A stretch of 37,138 bases of DNA from a virus, in the IMG/VR virus record IMGVR_UViG_3300025117_000157, positions 1 to 37,138 of that record. One strand, 5' to 3'. The position numbers and the translations under genes were made by a program. Numbering within the stretch: position 1 is the first letter of the stretch; every line of letters starts with the position of its first letter. The notes under the pieces were generated by a model that had not been told where the DNA came from, made no database searches, and worked only from the letters and a program-made list of their open reading frames with translations. Shown here one piece after another: positions 5,577-13,641 of the stretch.

Positions 5577-5605
5577 AACATAGCGGATTACAAATTAAAA
5601 GTCAA
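5577..5605 (-). promoter_or_regulatory. Promoter of the candidate RNA
   Basis: TTGACT (5600-5605), 17-bp spacer, TATGTT (5577-5582) on the minus strand. No box lies upstream. The -35 abuts the T-tract of the upstream terminator, insulating this unit from the late operon. No start codon occurs 6 nt downstream, unlike the leaderless promoters. Confidence 0.6.
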
Positions 5606-5607
5606 AC

Positions 5608-5640
5608 AAAAACCACCCTCGGAAGGATGGTCTTTGGTGG
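5608..5640 (-). terminator. Second terminator behind the late operon
   Basis: CCACC and GGTGG enclose an 18-nt loop on the minus strand, followed by TTTTTG. It is weaker than the terminator at 5678-5704 but lies in series with it. Confidence 0.45.
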
Positions 5641-5677
5641 CAAAGAAAAAACCGCAAGTAGGTTATACTACAAATTG

Positions 5678-5704
5678 AAAAGGGAGCGATGTTTGGTCGC
5701 TCCC
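5678..5704 (-). terminator. Strong intrinsic terminator of the late operon
   Basis: A perfect 8-bp stem, GGGAGCGA with TCGCTCCC, a 7-nt loop, then TTTT on the minus strand. It begins 14 nt after the stop codon of the last late gene. Confidence 0.85.
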
Positions 5705-5718
5705 TGCCCTTACGGGAC

Positions 5719-5901
5719 TTAATGAATTGTCTGTTTGTGAGAGGACTCAACGGCAAACCATTGGGCGAGGACGGATGCTTCGTGAATCATCACTAGCAAT
5801 TCGTCTTCGGTCGCTTTGCGGATTTCTTCCTCCCTTCCGATGCAAAGCATTCCTCGTTTGGTCTCCACAAAAGCCATTCCGCCTTTCAAGAAGACATCCA
5901 C
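5719..5901 (-). CDS. Last gene of the late operon, 60 aa
   Basis: It has a GTG start at 5901, chosen because a full AGGAGGT Shine-Dalgarno sits 5 nt upstream, the best in the window. The protein is MDVFLKGGMAFVETKRGMLCIG followed by an acidic helix (REEEIRKATEDELLVMIHEASVLAQW). No membrane segment or known domain. Position after the lysis genes suggests a late role, but function is unknown. The strong SD contrasts with the AT-rich, SD-less starts of most genes here. Confidence 0.7.
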   Translation of the reverse strand: MDVFLKGGMAFVETKRGMLCIGREEEIRKATEDELLVMIHEASVLAQWFAVESSHKQTIH

Positions 5902-5930
5902 GATTTACCTCCTATCGAAGAACTATTCTA

Positions 5931-6212
5931 CTAATTATACTCTTGTGATGGCGTTATTTTGAAATAAATAGCAAGCAATCCCAATATCCCATCAACAAAA
6001 GGCAATAAACTTACTGGAATTGAATCGTGTATTCCCGACACTCCATTCACTACAAACAATACAATCAATGTCCAAACAGTGCGACTTGTAAAAATCTGTT
6101 TTATTTTATTCATTTTATTTTTGTTAAGTTTATAAACATCATCAATGGCGACCTCATTGAAATCAATTTCTTCATACACTCTTTTATTTTGTGATGCCCA
6201 GTTTTGCCGCAT
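5931..6212 (-). CDS. Holin-like membrane protein, 93 aa
   Basis: A polar N-terminus of about 40 residues precedes two hydrophobic segments, VWTLIVLFVVNGVSGI (about 46-61) and LLPFVDGILGLLAIYF (about 70-85), and a short charged tail. With the adjacent amidase this fits a small two-span holin that permeabilises the cytoplasmic membrane. The ATG at 6212 overlaps the amidase stop (TAATG). An internal ATG at 6113 would give a 60-aa form that keeps both spans; dual starts are known in holins, though I cannot show them here. Confidence 0.6.
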   Translation of the reverse strand: MRQNWASQNKRVYEEIDFNEVAIDDVYKLNKNKMNKIKQIFTSRTVWTLIVLFVVNGVSGIHDSIPVSLLPFVDGILGLLAIYFKITPSQEYN

Positions 6213-6796
6213 TATAATAATTTCACTAAAGTTTTTAATTCATCTATCCGTTTAAGTATAACATCTTTGCTATTTACTGGGTTCATTCTTTTCAACACTT
6301 CGGTTCGGACGGCATTCACGTCTTCTTTATACGAAGCAATATCGTTATGACTGAGTATATAGTCGTTTTTGAAGCCAAAATGGCTTAAAAGGGCTTGTAG
6401 CCCCTTATACTGCCATTCTGTAACGCTATACTCGCTTGGTTCTACCACGCCATCTCTGTCAATATCATATCCTGTGGCTAACTCAATTCCTATAAGATAC
6501 TGGTTGGGATTTTTATAAGTTCCATCTAAATTTTTAAGAGCTATTTTTTTAAATCGTTCTGTGGGGTTGAATATGTTACCCGCGTGCCACGCCACATCTT
6601 TGTCTTTAACGAGTTGGATAATTTCTCCTTCGTTTCTGCCGATTACATAATGAACCGAAGTTCTGTTGGGGCGATTGCCGTTTTTTAACCAAGAAATTGC
6701 ACCTGAATAGTTACCAAGCGTAAAATGAAGCACGCATCCTATCTTTTTTAACAATCCTATAGAATAATTAGGACTTTTATCAAATTTTATCTCCAT
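6212..6796 (-). CDS. Endolysin: N-acetylmuramoyl-L-alanine amidase (Amidase_2), 194 aa
   Basis: Zinc amidase fold of the T7-lysozyme/PGRP family, cleaving the lactyl-peptide bond in peptidoglycan. Likely metal and catalytic residues are H24 (VLHFTLG), H71 (AWHAG), H150 (SHNDIA) and acidic residues near 159. GIELATGY (103-110) is the usual substrate-groove strand. Directly after it is a 12-residue DxDxDG...E loop (111-122) matching the EF-hand calcium consensus. No separate cell-wall-binding domain or signal peptide, so export relies on a holin. It sits between two small membrane proteins. Confidence 0.9.
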   Translation of the reverse strand: MEIKFDKSPNYSIGLLKKIGCVLHFTLGNYSGAISWLKNGNRPNRTSVHYVIGRNEGEIIQLVKDKDVAWHAGNIFNPTERFKKIALKNLDGTYKNPNQYLIGIELATGYDIDRDGVVEPSEYSVTEWQYKGLQALLSHFGFKNDYILSHNDIASYKEDVNAVRTEVLKRMNPVNSKDVILKRIDELKTLVKLL

Positions 6797-6811
6797 TTTT
6801 TTTTGTTTCCA

Positions 6812-7048
6812 TTATTCTTTTAATTCTATAAGTTTATCTAATTTTTTTTCAACACGATTAAGAGATTCTTTTAATTCTAAATATCTGTTATTTTCTCTTT
6901 CTTCCACCACTTGGACTTTTGTGTCTATCATATTTACTCTTGAGCTGGCGGTCGCCCAGGCGCCCAAAGCCGAAGCAATGATAGTTGAGCTTGCTATCAA
7001 TATCGTGGTTAGTATTGAAATTTGACCCATTTGTCCTTTGTTTTTCAT
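6812..7048 (-). CDS. Small membrane protein with coiled coil (holin/XhlA-like), 78 aa
   Basis: The ATG at 7048 gives MKNKGQMGQ, a single membrane segment (ISILTTILIASSTIIASALGAW), then a charged helix (SSRVNMIDTKVQVVEERENN...KLIELKE) likely to form a coiled coil. This topology is seen in XhlA-like phage lysis proteins. An upstream GTG at 7081 would add 11 residues but falls inside a DnaA-box-like site, so I prefer the internal ATG. It lies just upstream of the amidase in the lysis cassette. Confidence 0.6.
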   Translation of the reverse strand: MKNKGQMGQISILTTILIASSTIIASALGAWATASSRVNMIDTKVQVVEERENNRYLELKESLNRVEKKLDKLIELKE

Positions 7049-7073
7049 ATTATTTTTGTCTGCCGAAGGGTAG

Positions 7074-7093
7074 TTATCCACATTTGCTTGACT
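7074..7093 (+). promoter_or_regulatory. DnaA-box-like site with adjacent TTGACT, plus orientation
   Basis: TTATCCACA (7074-7082), 5 bp (TTTGC), TTGACT (7088-7093). The segment from TAGTTATCC through TTGACTTTT matches the promoter at 25436-25455, but no good -10 follows at 16-17 bp. It may be a degraded or very weak promoter for the 32-aa ORF at 7140. Confidence 0.45.
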
Positions 7094-7139
7094 TTTTATC
7101 TTTACTTTTTTCTTTTAAGGTGGTAATATATATTACATT

Positions 7140-7238
7140 ATGGATTGGATTATAGCATTTATAGTTTTTGCATTTTTTGCAGTCGGAAATTTGGTATATT
7201 TCTTTCTTTTTATGGGGCGGGAGTACGACCAAGATTAG
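7140..7238 (+). CDS. Possible 32-aa single-pass membrane peptide on the plus strand
   Basis: The ATG at 7140 encodes a hydrophobic segment (WIIAFIVFAFFAVGNLVYFF) with a short polar end (GREYDQD). AAGGTGG about 16 nt upstream may be a ribosome site. It runs against the late operon and overlaps the 3' end of the convergent gene by 29 bp. Support: the hydrophobic profile and the box plus TTGACT upstream. Against: small size and no clear -10. Confidence 0.35.
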   Translation: MDWIIAFIVFAFFAVGNLVYFFLFMGREYDQD

Positions 7239-8712
7239 ACCCTTTTGCCGTCTGCTGAATAATAATCTTTTGTAAAGCGTCTTTGACTGCTGGTGAAGCG
7301 GATTCTATTGCTTTCATAAATGCCGTTCTTTGTACTGAAGTTTGTTTTGCCAAAAGACTAGCAATCCTTGTTTTTACAGCTGTGCTTCCAATAACTTTAT
7401 CTAGTCCAGCAGCAGACAGGCCAACTAGAATTGATGGAATTGCAGATCCACCAGTAGAAATAGCAGTAATGAGAGCTGCAGTTATGCCAGCCGTCCTCGG
7501 CCCAAATCCTATTAAATTTTGCCTTTGAATTATTTCATTTCTATATTTTGTGGCAATTTGGGCTGAAGTTAGGTCAGCATATTTTTCATTAAGTTGAGCA
7601 ACACCCGGTACTGCCCGATTGATTTTTTCTTTTACTTTTCCATATAATTGCTTTAGAGCTTTATTGACCATTCCATCATCTGAGGCGTTTCCTGTGAATT
7701 TCGTCAAATCACCTATCAATTTTTTAATTTCTAGTGCTTCATTTGGGCTGATACCACTTAATTTTCGTGTCATTGTTATTTCACCTTCGGCATTTACTAC
7801 TTCACCAAGAATATCAGATTTCAAAGATTCAAGTCTTGAAATAAGTGTGGCATTTGTGCGAGGAGCCTTATTAGCGACACTGATAGCATCATCCAATGGT
7901 GCTGTAAAACCTGACAAATTAACCTTTTTAGAACTAGTGGAAAGTTTTGAGCCTATTTTTTCACCAATTGATTGTCTACGCTCTGTTATTCTATCAAGCA
8001 AATCATCCATATTGTTTGCTACAATTCCTTCTTCCGCAACCGCTCTGCCTGGATTTTTTCCATAACTAAAATCTTTCTTGAGAGGCTTTATTAAACTATT
8101 CACAATTCTCGGCGCGCCCGATCGCACACTTTTTGAAACGGCATCTTTAGCAATACCGGCTACTGGAAGCGCCCCGCCTATTACCGTGCCAAGTCCCGGC
8201 TTAAATGCTTCTGCGCCTTCGCCAGATTGCAAACCTGCCGCAACATCAAATAAATAACCTTGACCAACTCCCGCGCCAATTTTGCCGAGCGGTTTTGCAA
8301 CTTTGGCCGATGCTCCGAATGTCCTAGCGATTACAGATGCGCCTTTCGCCACTTTTGATACAGGAATACCGAAAGCAACCGTTTCAAAGCCACGCCCAAT
8401 ATCTTTCACGACATCAGACCCGCTTTTAGGCACAGGCGCGACAAATCCACCTAGCTTTTCCTTACTAAATTTGTCTAATGTTTCTTGTGAAACACCCCCA
8501 AGAGCCGCAACTGCTTGGAATGGCCGGGCAACAATTGTGGCAGGAGCAGAAACAAGACTTTTCACGAATCCACCAAATCCACCCTGTTTTCGCTCCTCTA
8601 TAGCTTGTATTTCTTCCTGCGAAAGCGGCTGAAGTTTAGACAAGTAATTAGGCACAGATTTTTTACTCTGTGTTATATCTATTGGTGGTTGTAATTTATC
8701 TAAATACGACAT
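7210..8712 (-). CDS. Putative internal virion / ejection protein, 500 aa
   Basis: The ATG at 8712 (MSYLDKLQPP) lies 4 nt after the upstream stop and is preferred over the in-frame TTG at 8724. N-terminal repeats of YLDKLQP/YLSKLQP are followed by several Gly/Ala-rich hydrophobic stretches (about 75-210), an acidic/helical middle, and a hydrophobic C-terminal block (ITAALITAISTGGSAIPSILVGLSAAGL). Alternating amphipathic and hydrophobic segments are typical of podovirus proteins ejected to cross the envelope. There is no catalytic motif. Assignment rests on composition and position before lysis. Confidence 0.5.
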   Translation of the reverse strand: MSYLDKLQPPIDITQSKKSVPNYLSKLQPLSQEEIQAIEERKQGGFGGFVKSLVSAPATIVARPFQAVAALGGVSQETLDKFSKEKLGGFVAPVPKSGSDVVKDIGRGFETVAFGIPVSKVAKGASVIARTFGASAKVAKPLGKIGAGVGQGYLFDVAAGLQSGEGAEAFKPGLGTVIGGALPVAGIAKDAVSKSVRSGAPRIVNSLIKPLKKDFSYGKNPGRAVAEEGIVANNMDDLLDRITERRQSIGEKIGSKLSTSSKKVNLSGFTAPLDDAISVANKAPRTNATLISRLESLKSDILGEVVNAEGEITMTRKLSGISPNEALEIKKLIGDLTKFTGNASDDGMVNKALKQLYGKVKEKINRAVPGVAQLNEKYADLTSAQIATKYRNEIIQRQNLIGFGPRTAGITAALITAISTGGSAIPSILVGLSAAGLDKVIGSTAVKTRIASLLAKQTSVQRTAFMKAIESASPAVKDALQKIIIQQTAKGSNLGRTPAP

Positions 8713-8716
8713 AAAT

Positions 8717-10072
8717 TTATTCAATATATTCTACCGTGTTTCCATCATTGACAGCTTCAAAAATATCTTGTCCGTTTAATTCACCTTGCCCTATAACCTT
8801 TCCGTTTGTATCTTTCACAATCACTTTAGTTTCTAATCCATTATTGGTTTGCAAAACACCCCTAGCTTTTAATAATGCTTCTTTCATTTGCGATTCATTT
8901 GTTAATCTACTTAAAGAAGACGATGCCTCTGCCAGTATTCTGCCTTCGTAGTCTGAGACCTGACCTTGACCTTTTATAAGTCCACGAATACCGAGTTTAA
9001 GTATTCCAGTTAATTGATTATATTCCGCCACCGCCGCTCTATCTCCCAAAAATGGAATAGAACCAGTTTGAATTGCGCCAGAAATTGCTTTATATCTATC
9101 GCCACTTAAAAGACTATTTATGTTTCCAATAGCTAGGGATGATTGTTGCTGTGTCGCTTGTTGTTTTTCTGTCTTTGCGATTTCCGCAGTTTCTTGCGCT
9201 TGCGATAGTGGTTTTGGCACGTTCGCTTTTTGTTGTTCTAGGGCGTATTCAATCCCAAATTGCCTTTTATCTTCTTCAAATTTATCTTGAGCGAGTGATT
9301 GTTGTTCATTAAATCGTCTTGCGCTTTCCGCTTCCGCTCTGGCTGTTGTGGCAGTCCCCCTCTCCGTCTCTAATTGCTTATCAATTCTTGAAAGGGCGAA
9401 TTTACTAGCTTCCAACGAAGCCGTCCTGGCGGCCTGCAGTCTGGCTAGCTTCGCTTCAAGTGGTTGGGCTAGGTTAAGCGCGCGCTGTTCTGTGGAGCGC
9501 AATTGGCCAGTGATAAATTCCATCGGAATCACTTTGTCTTTGATGGCTTGGTATCCTTTGTTAGTGGATTCAATCAAGCGGTCAAGATCACCTTGCGTTG
9601 AGAGTTCTTCGGGGCTGATATTCAAGCTTCTTTCATAGGCGCTCTGCGCCAATTCTAGGGCTTTTGTGGATTCAGGGGATATAGTGGGCGCTGGGGGTGC
9701 AGAATCGCCACCTCGGTCATCCTGTGGCGTTTCACCGCCTATCCTCAGGCCTGTGTTGCGGTCGAATAGGGCGCCTGGGGGGTTTATGAGCAGACCTTGG
9801 GCATCTCTGTCGTCTTTTACTTCAGGAACGGCCATGGGCGTGAATGTTGGTGAAGTTGGAGTCACTTTTGGCGCAGTTGGCGTAACCGCAGGTTTTGGTG
9901 CCAGCGGACCCACTTGACCAGTTCCTGTCATGCTTGTGGGAGTTGCAAAAGAAGGAACAGATGGAGGAGCACCCGTTGGAGTCGGATAGAGTGGAGTTAC
10001 AGGTTTCTTTTTACCAAAAGCCTGGCTAAAATCTGATTTTAATTTTGAAAATGCTTGTGCAAATGGGTTCAT
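8717..10072 (-). CDS. Putative structural/internal virion protein, 451 aa
   Basis: There is a Pro/Thr/Ser-rich N-terminus (residues 25-95), then long helical coiled-coil segments rich in Ala, Gln and Glu (about 130-310). A compact C-terminal domain contains GILKLGIRGLIKGQGQVSDYEGR, then a small beta tail. The ILK..IRG..KGQGQVSD block recurs in uncultured podoviruses downstream of tail genes. I infer an internal virion or ejection role. The start overlaps the previous stop by 4 nt, indicating coupled late expression. Confidence 0.55.
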   Translation of the reverse strand: MNPFAQAFSKLKSDFSQAFGKKKPVTPLYPTPTGAPPSVPSFATPTSMTGTGQVGPLAPKPAVTPTAPKVTPTSPTFTPMAVPEVKDDRDAQGLLINPPGALFDRNTGLRIGGETPQDDRGGDSAPPAPTISPESTKALELAQSAYERSLNISPEELSTQGDLDRLIESTNKGYQAIKDKVIPMEFITGQLRSTEQRALNLAQPLEAKLARLQAARTASLEASKFALSRIDKQLETERGTATTARAEAESARRFNEQQSLAQDKFEEDKRQFGIEYALEQQKANVPKPLSQAQETAEIAKTEKQQATQQQSSLAIGNINSLLSGDRYKAISGAIQTGSIPFLGDRAAVAEYNQLTGILKLGIRGLIKGQGQVSDYEGRILAEASSSLSRLTNESQMKEALLKARGVLQTNNGLETKVIVKDTNGKVIGQGELNGQDIFEAVNDGNTVEYIE

Positions 10073-11226
10073 AATTTTATTGTCAAATTTGGGTTTACGA
10101 TGGAGTCGACTTCTCCATCATCTATAACCATACTTAAATCGTTAAAGCCATACGATGTGAATAAATCGGACACTCCTTCGTCTAATAATGCTTTGAATCC
10201 GTTCGCCCTTTCATCTTTTTCCTTCGCCCAGTATCGATACGCTCCGTAGATTTCAGGCAAGTCGTGGAACGCTTCGGGCAAGAGTGGCATCTGTCCGATT
10301 GTGTATGAAGCCGCCGCGCCAGTGGTTAGCGACCTTCCGCCATATGGCCGGTCAAGATAGAGAACTGTGGTGCTTTCAACTGCCGCAATGCGATACCATT
10401 CTCCATCGCCCGAAGAAGCAGCCGTGTTGGAATGCGTTACTCTTAACCATCTTCCGACCATCGGAGTTGTCCAAGCTGGGGATGTTGCACCGGTTACTTT
10501 TACGCTTCCATTGGTGATTATATCTATGTTGCCGGTAGTATAGTCTGCGATATTCAAATCAGGAACTCTTATTTTTGTATTGAGTTCAATGATATTTCCG
10601 CTTGTCGCAGGTCTTGGCCAGAGAGCGAACTTTCCGTCCCGCACAAACCATTTTGTGGGAATATCCGATGTGTAATCCGTGTAATGCAATTTGTCCCATT
10701 CCTTTTTACTTGGCGAAGGGTCGGGAGTGTATAGTGTATCGCTGACATCCACCGAAACGCTTTCCACTAAATCAACATCGTAAGGCAAGAGTTGGAATTC
10801 GTCTTTGACTTCAACCGTATGCGTTCCTGTGCCAGTGTCGGTTATATCAACGGCAGTCCCGGCAAATGCGTTGGCAAGAGAAGTGGCAACCTTGAACGTT
10901 GTGGCGCTTTGAAAAATGAGATAGTAGTCTGTGTCTGTTGAAAGTCCCGCAGGCAAAGTGTCGGTGGTTGTAAATCGCACTTTGGTTCCGGTGAAAGTTA
11001 GAATAGTATCCGTTGCGGTGCAGATGTCTGTTGTCGCCGCCGTAAAAACAGAGTCGGGATCGTATGTTGTCATCGTTCGCGGACGATGTAAAAACGGCCA
11101 ATCGGCTTTGGCTAGGATTTTTCGGTGGAAGTCGTTCATAATTTGGTCACCAAAAGAAAGATTAGCCGTTGCGGTATTTTTAGTGTCTATGCCAAATAAA
11201 TTTCTAAGTTCAGTGAATGATTTCAT
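10069..11226 (-). CDS. Tail tubular / head-tail connector-like protein, 385 aa
   Basis: The N-terminus (MKSFTELRNLFGIDTKN...MNDFHRKILAKADWPF) and C-terminus (AYRYWAKEKDERANGFKALLDEGVSDL) resemble adaptor proteins that join the portal to short tails. Between them is a beta-rich insertion at about 68-142 (GLSTDTDYYLIF...TFKVATSLANAFAGTAVDIT) of a kind common in phage structural proteins; a related stretch occurs in the 592-aa protein at 11843. No enzymatic motif. Function is inferred from composition and position. Confidence 0.6.
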   Translation of the reverse strand: MKSFTELRNLFGIDTKNTATANLSFGDQIMNDFHRKILAKADWPFLHRPRTMTTYDPDSVFTAATTDICTATDTILTFTGTKVRFTTTDTLPAGLSTDTDYYLIFQSATTFKVATSLANAFAGTAVDITDTGTGTHTVEVKDEFQLLPYDVDLVESVSVDVSDTLYTPDPSPSKKEWDKLHYTDYTSDIPTKWFVRDGKFALWPRPATSGNIIELNTKIRVPDLNIADYTTGNIDIITNGSVKVTGATSPAWTTPMVGRWLRVTHSNTAASSGDGEWYRIAAVESTTVLYLDRPYGGRSLTTGAAASYTIGQMPLLPEAFHDLPEIYGAYRYWAKEKDERANGFKALLDEGVSDLFTSYGFNDLSMVIDDGEVDSIVNPNLTIKL

Positions 11227-11447
11227 TTTATTTTTCTTCTATCATTACCTTCTAATAAATTCTTGTCCTTGAATTTTTCTTGTTGGGTTAGGGCTTTATA
11301 CCAAGCTATTTGCTTTTTCGTCATTCGCAGTTCAGAAATTCCTATCTTGGAAGCAATAGAGCCGGCAATGGATTTTTCCATATGCTCCAAATCGCGGAAA
11401 TCGCAATCGGTTACATCCAGTATTTTTTCTTTTCTAAAGTATTGCAT
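11223..11447 (-). CDS. Hypothetical late protein, 74 aa
   Basis: A soluble, charged, mostly helical protein (MQYFRKEKILDVTDCDFRD... KKQIAWYKALTQQEKFKDK). It overlaps the downstream connector gene by 4 nt and follows the previous gene directly, so it belongs to the tail module. No recognised domain. A small chaperone or minor virion component are both possible. Confidence 0.6.
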   Translation of the reverse strand: MQYFRKEKILDVTDCDFRDLEHMEKSIAGSIASKIGISELRMTKKQIAWYKALTQQEKFKDKNLLEGNDRRKIK

Positions 11448-11448
11448 A

Positions 11449-11838
11449 TTATTCTATAAACTTTTTAATGACAATAATTCTCCAAGTGCCTGATGTCAAA
11501 TTGACTGTTGCCGCGCCCTCGTTTTGGATTCGTATTTCCACCGTGTCTTGCGCTTGGACATATCCCGTAACCGTAATGTCTTGCAAGTCATAAGGTGCGG
11601 ACACTAAAACAAAGTCGCCCAGATTCACTCCCTCAATCGTGACTGATTGTGTTTCACCTGCGCCATCTACTAGACTGCCGGGGTCTATCGTGGTCTCCGT
11701 GTATGTAATCGTGCCAAGGTCTTTGAAAAGAACTTTCTGCACATCCAATCCAGTATGCAAGTGTTGCTTGTATTTGCTTTCCAAATCAGTTAAACGTTTC
11801 GTCAATCCATCTATTATTTTTTTTGTTTCTGTATCCAT
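11449..11838 (-). CDS. Trimeric-looking small virion protein, 129 aa
   Basis: An N-terminal coiled coil (IIDGLTKRLTDLESKYKQH) contains an HxH turn (HLHTG). A beta-sandwich follows: DPGSLVDGAGETQSVTIEG, LGDFVLVSAPYDL, then VEIRIQNEGAATVNLTSGTW. The coiled coil plus short beta head suggests a small trimeric fibre, spike or decoration protein. The same beta motif recurs in uncultured phages as an accessory structural domain. Function is inferred from architecture only. Confidence 0.6.
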   Translation of the reverse strand: MDTETKKIIDGLTKRLTDLESKYKQHLHTGLDVQKVLFKDLGTITYTETTIDPGSLVDGAGETQSVTIEGVNLGDFVLVSAPYDLQDITVTGYVQAQDTVEIRIQNEGAATVNLTSGTWRIIVIKKFIE

Positions 11839-11842
11839 TATA

Positions 11843-13621
11843 TCATTTTACTATACGAACCTCTATTAATGGGACAAAAGATGGATTAGAGTTCGTAGAG
11901 GTCAGTATTGCTCGTATCTGTATCCATTCTACATTTTCAAAGTCGGCATCTTCCGACGCGGAAATATCTCCAGCGGTGCTGTGAGTAAATATCGTCGTAA
12001 AGCTATCATTAAGATTGCTTCTCTGTTGAAGCTCTACCGACTCACCACTCACCAGTGGCTTGCCGAGTTTGAATTCAATATGCCCGATTGTTCGCTGATT
12101 TCTATTCGTTCCAAAAGGAATAATGTCGGAGTCAATTATCGTTTCACCGCCTGAATATGGGTTGCTTGAACCCTTGTCTATGCCGTATGTTGAAGTTGAA
12201 CTCTCCCAACCTAGGTATAATCCGATTCCTGCTGGAGTTTCAGAAAGAACATTTTCAGCAATTAACGAAACTTCTCCGTCAGTGCCGTGCGATGCTTCAA
12301 GAATGTGACGAAATGAGTTAGATAAAAAATCGATTGCCCAGACACCATCCATGTCGCCAATAGCCGTTGCATCATTTTCAGTCGCTGTAATTGAAAAGTA
12401 TAGTTGATTTCTATCGGCTGTGGCGTAATTAATTGTTAGATATGGATTTATTTTACCAGTTATATGGTCTGGTATTTTTCTAAACAATTCAACTGTTGAA
12501 CCATTTGTATAATAAATATTACCCCGATTTCCGGCAAATATGTAAACACCATTATTGACCGAAACAATATGTTGTATGTTTCTTTCAGGCAATAAAATAG
12601 GAAAATAAAAACTGGAACTAATTCTATCCCATGGATATAATTTTCCGTTATTGCCACCCACTATTAAATTAGTACCCAATTCGCTGATTATCATATTAGC
12701 GTTGGCTTCCGCCACTGGTAAATCCAAAGCGTTAACATTGTTTGTAAAGCTTGTTGAATCATCAAGATCTAAAGTGTCGCCGGCAGTTTCCGAAATTGAA
12801 CCAATGGTTTGAGCATTATTGAAATAATACAATATATCGTCTTCGCCAACTAAAACACTTCTTTTGGTTTTCCCGGTGTTAGCTATGGAGTTAGGGGTTG
12901 TCCAACCATATGACCAACCACCTTCCACCGAATCTACATAAGCAGAATCAGGGTCAGCCGTTTCCATTACAAATCCAATTCCATCAACGGCGGCAGCTCT
13001 AAAAACAAGTAAATGCTGTTTGAATGTAATTATGGCTCGTCCAGCGCTTCCTGTTAAAGTATCATTTCCAAGATATATTAAATTATCGGTAAGTGTTCCA
13101 CCTGTGTTGTCTAGCCACCAAGCTCTGCCGTTATCATCAAGAATAAAGAAATATTTACGAGACAAACCGGCACCTTGCCCAAAAGTCCAATCAACTGGTT
13201 TCCCGAGAGTGTAAGAAGATATAGTTCCGCTTCCTGCGAGTGTTACATTTACCAAAAGACTACCTTGACGCGCGGGATTTTTATAGAGTTTGAAAGTATT
13301 GCCCGATAAATCGCCTACCCAGTAGACACGACCGGTTGCTAGTCCTGTGCCATCAACGAGGGTATTAAGAACGACAGCCATTCCATTATACCAGCCAGTC
13401 GTTGAGGAAACTGTCAGGATGTCGGTTGTTTCTACTGTAAAAGCAACTGCGGATACTGTGGGCGGTTTTGTCAAGGCGGTTGTTTTTAGAGCCACGCCTA
13501 CTTCACCGGGAACGGACAGGTCTACATTTTTAAGACCAGAAATTCCAGCATAAGGAGAACTGGCAATCCCTTGTTCCCAACCATCTATCACTATGTCATT
13601 GTTTTCGTATCGATAGCTCAT
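11843..13621 (-). CDS. Beta-propeller-like tail/stabilisation protein, 592 aa
   Basis: The start reads MSYRYENNDIVIDGWEQGIASSPYAGISGLKNVDLSVPGEV, a conserved opening in uncultured podoviruses. It is followed by repeated beta blades containing GNNGKLYPW, NNGVYIFAGNRGNIYY and DMDGVWAIDF, then a C-terminal beta domain. It is probably a multibladed propeller in the tail, comparable in role to the stabilisation/tail proteins of short-tailed phages. An early insertion (about 60-130) resembles the insertion in the 385-aa connector protein. No catalytic residues recognised. Confidence 0.6.
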   Translation of the reverse strand: MSYRYENNDIVIDGWEQGIASSPYAGISGLKNVDLSVPGEVGVALKTTALTKPPTVSAVAFTVETTDILTVSSTTGWYNGMAVVLNTLVDGTGLATGRVYWVGDLSGNTFKLYKNPARQGSLLVNVTLAGSGTISSYTLGKPVDWTFGQGAGLSRKYFFILDDNGRAWWLDNTGGTLTDNLIYLGNDTLTGSAGRAIITFKQHLLVFRAAAVDGIGFVMETADPDSAYVDSVEGGWSYGWTTPNSIANTGKTKRSVLVGEDDILYYFNNAQTIGSISETAGDTLDLDDSTSFTNNVNALDLPVAEANANMIISELGTNLIVGGNNGKLYPWDRISSSFYFPILLPERNIQHIVSVNNGVYIFAGNRGNIYYTNGSTVELFRKIPDHITGKINPYLTINYATADRNQLYFSITATENDATAIGDMDGVWAIDFLSNSFRHILEASHGTDGEVSLIAENVLSETPAGIGLYLGWESSTSTYGIDKGSSNPYSGGETIIDSDIIPFGTNRNQRTIGHIEFKLGKPLVSGESVELQQRSNLNDSFTTIFTHSTAGDISASEDADFENVEWIQIRAILTSTNSNPSFVPLIEVRIVK

Positions 13622-13641
13622 TGTATGTTTGTTAAGGGGGG

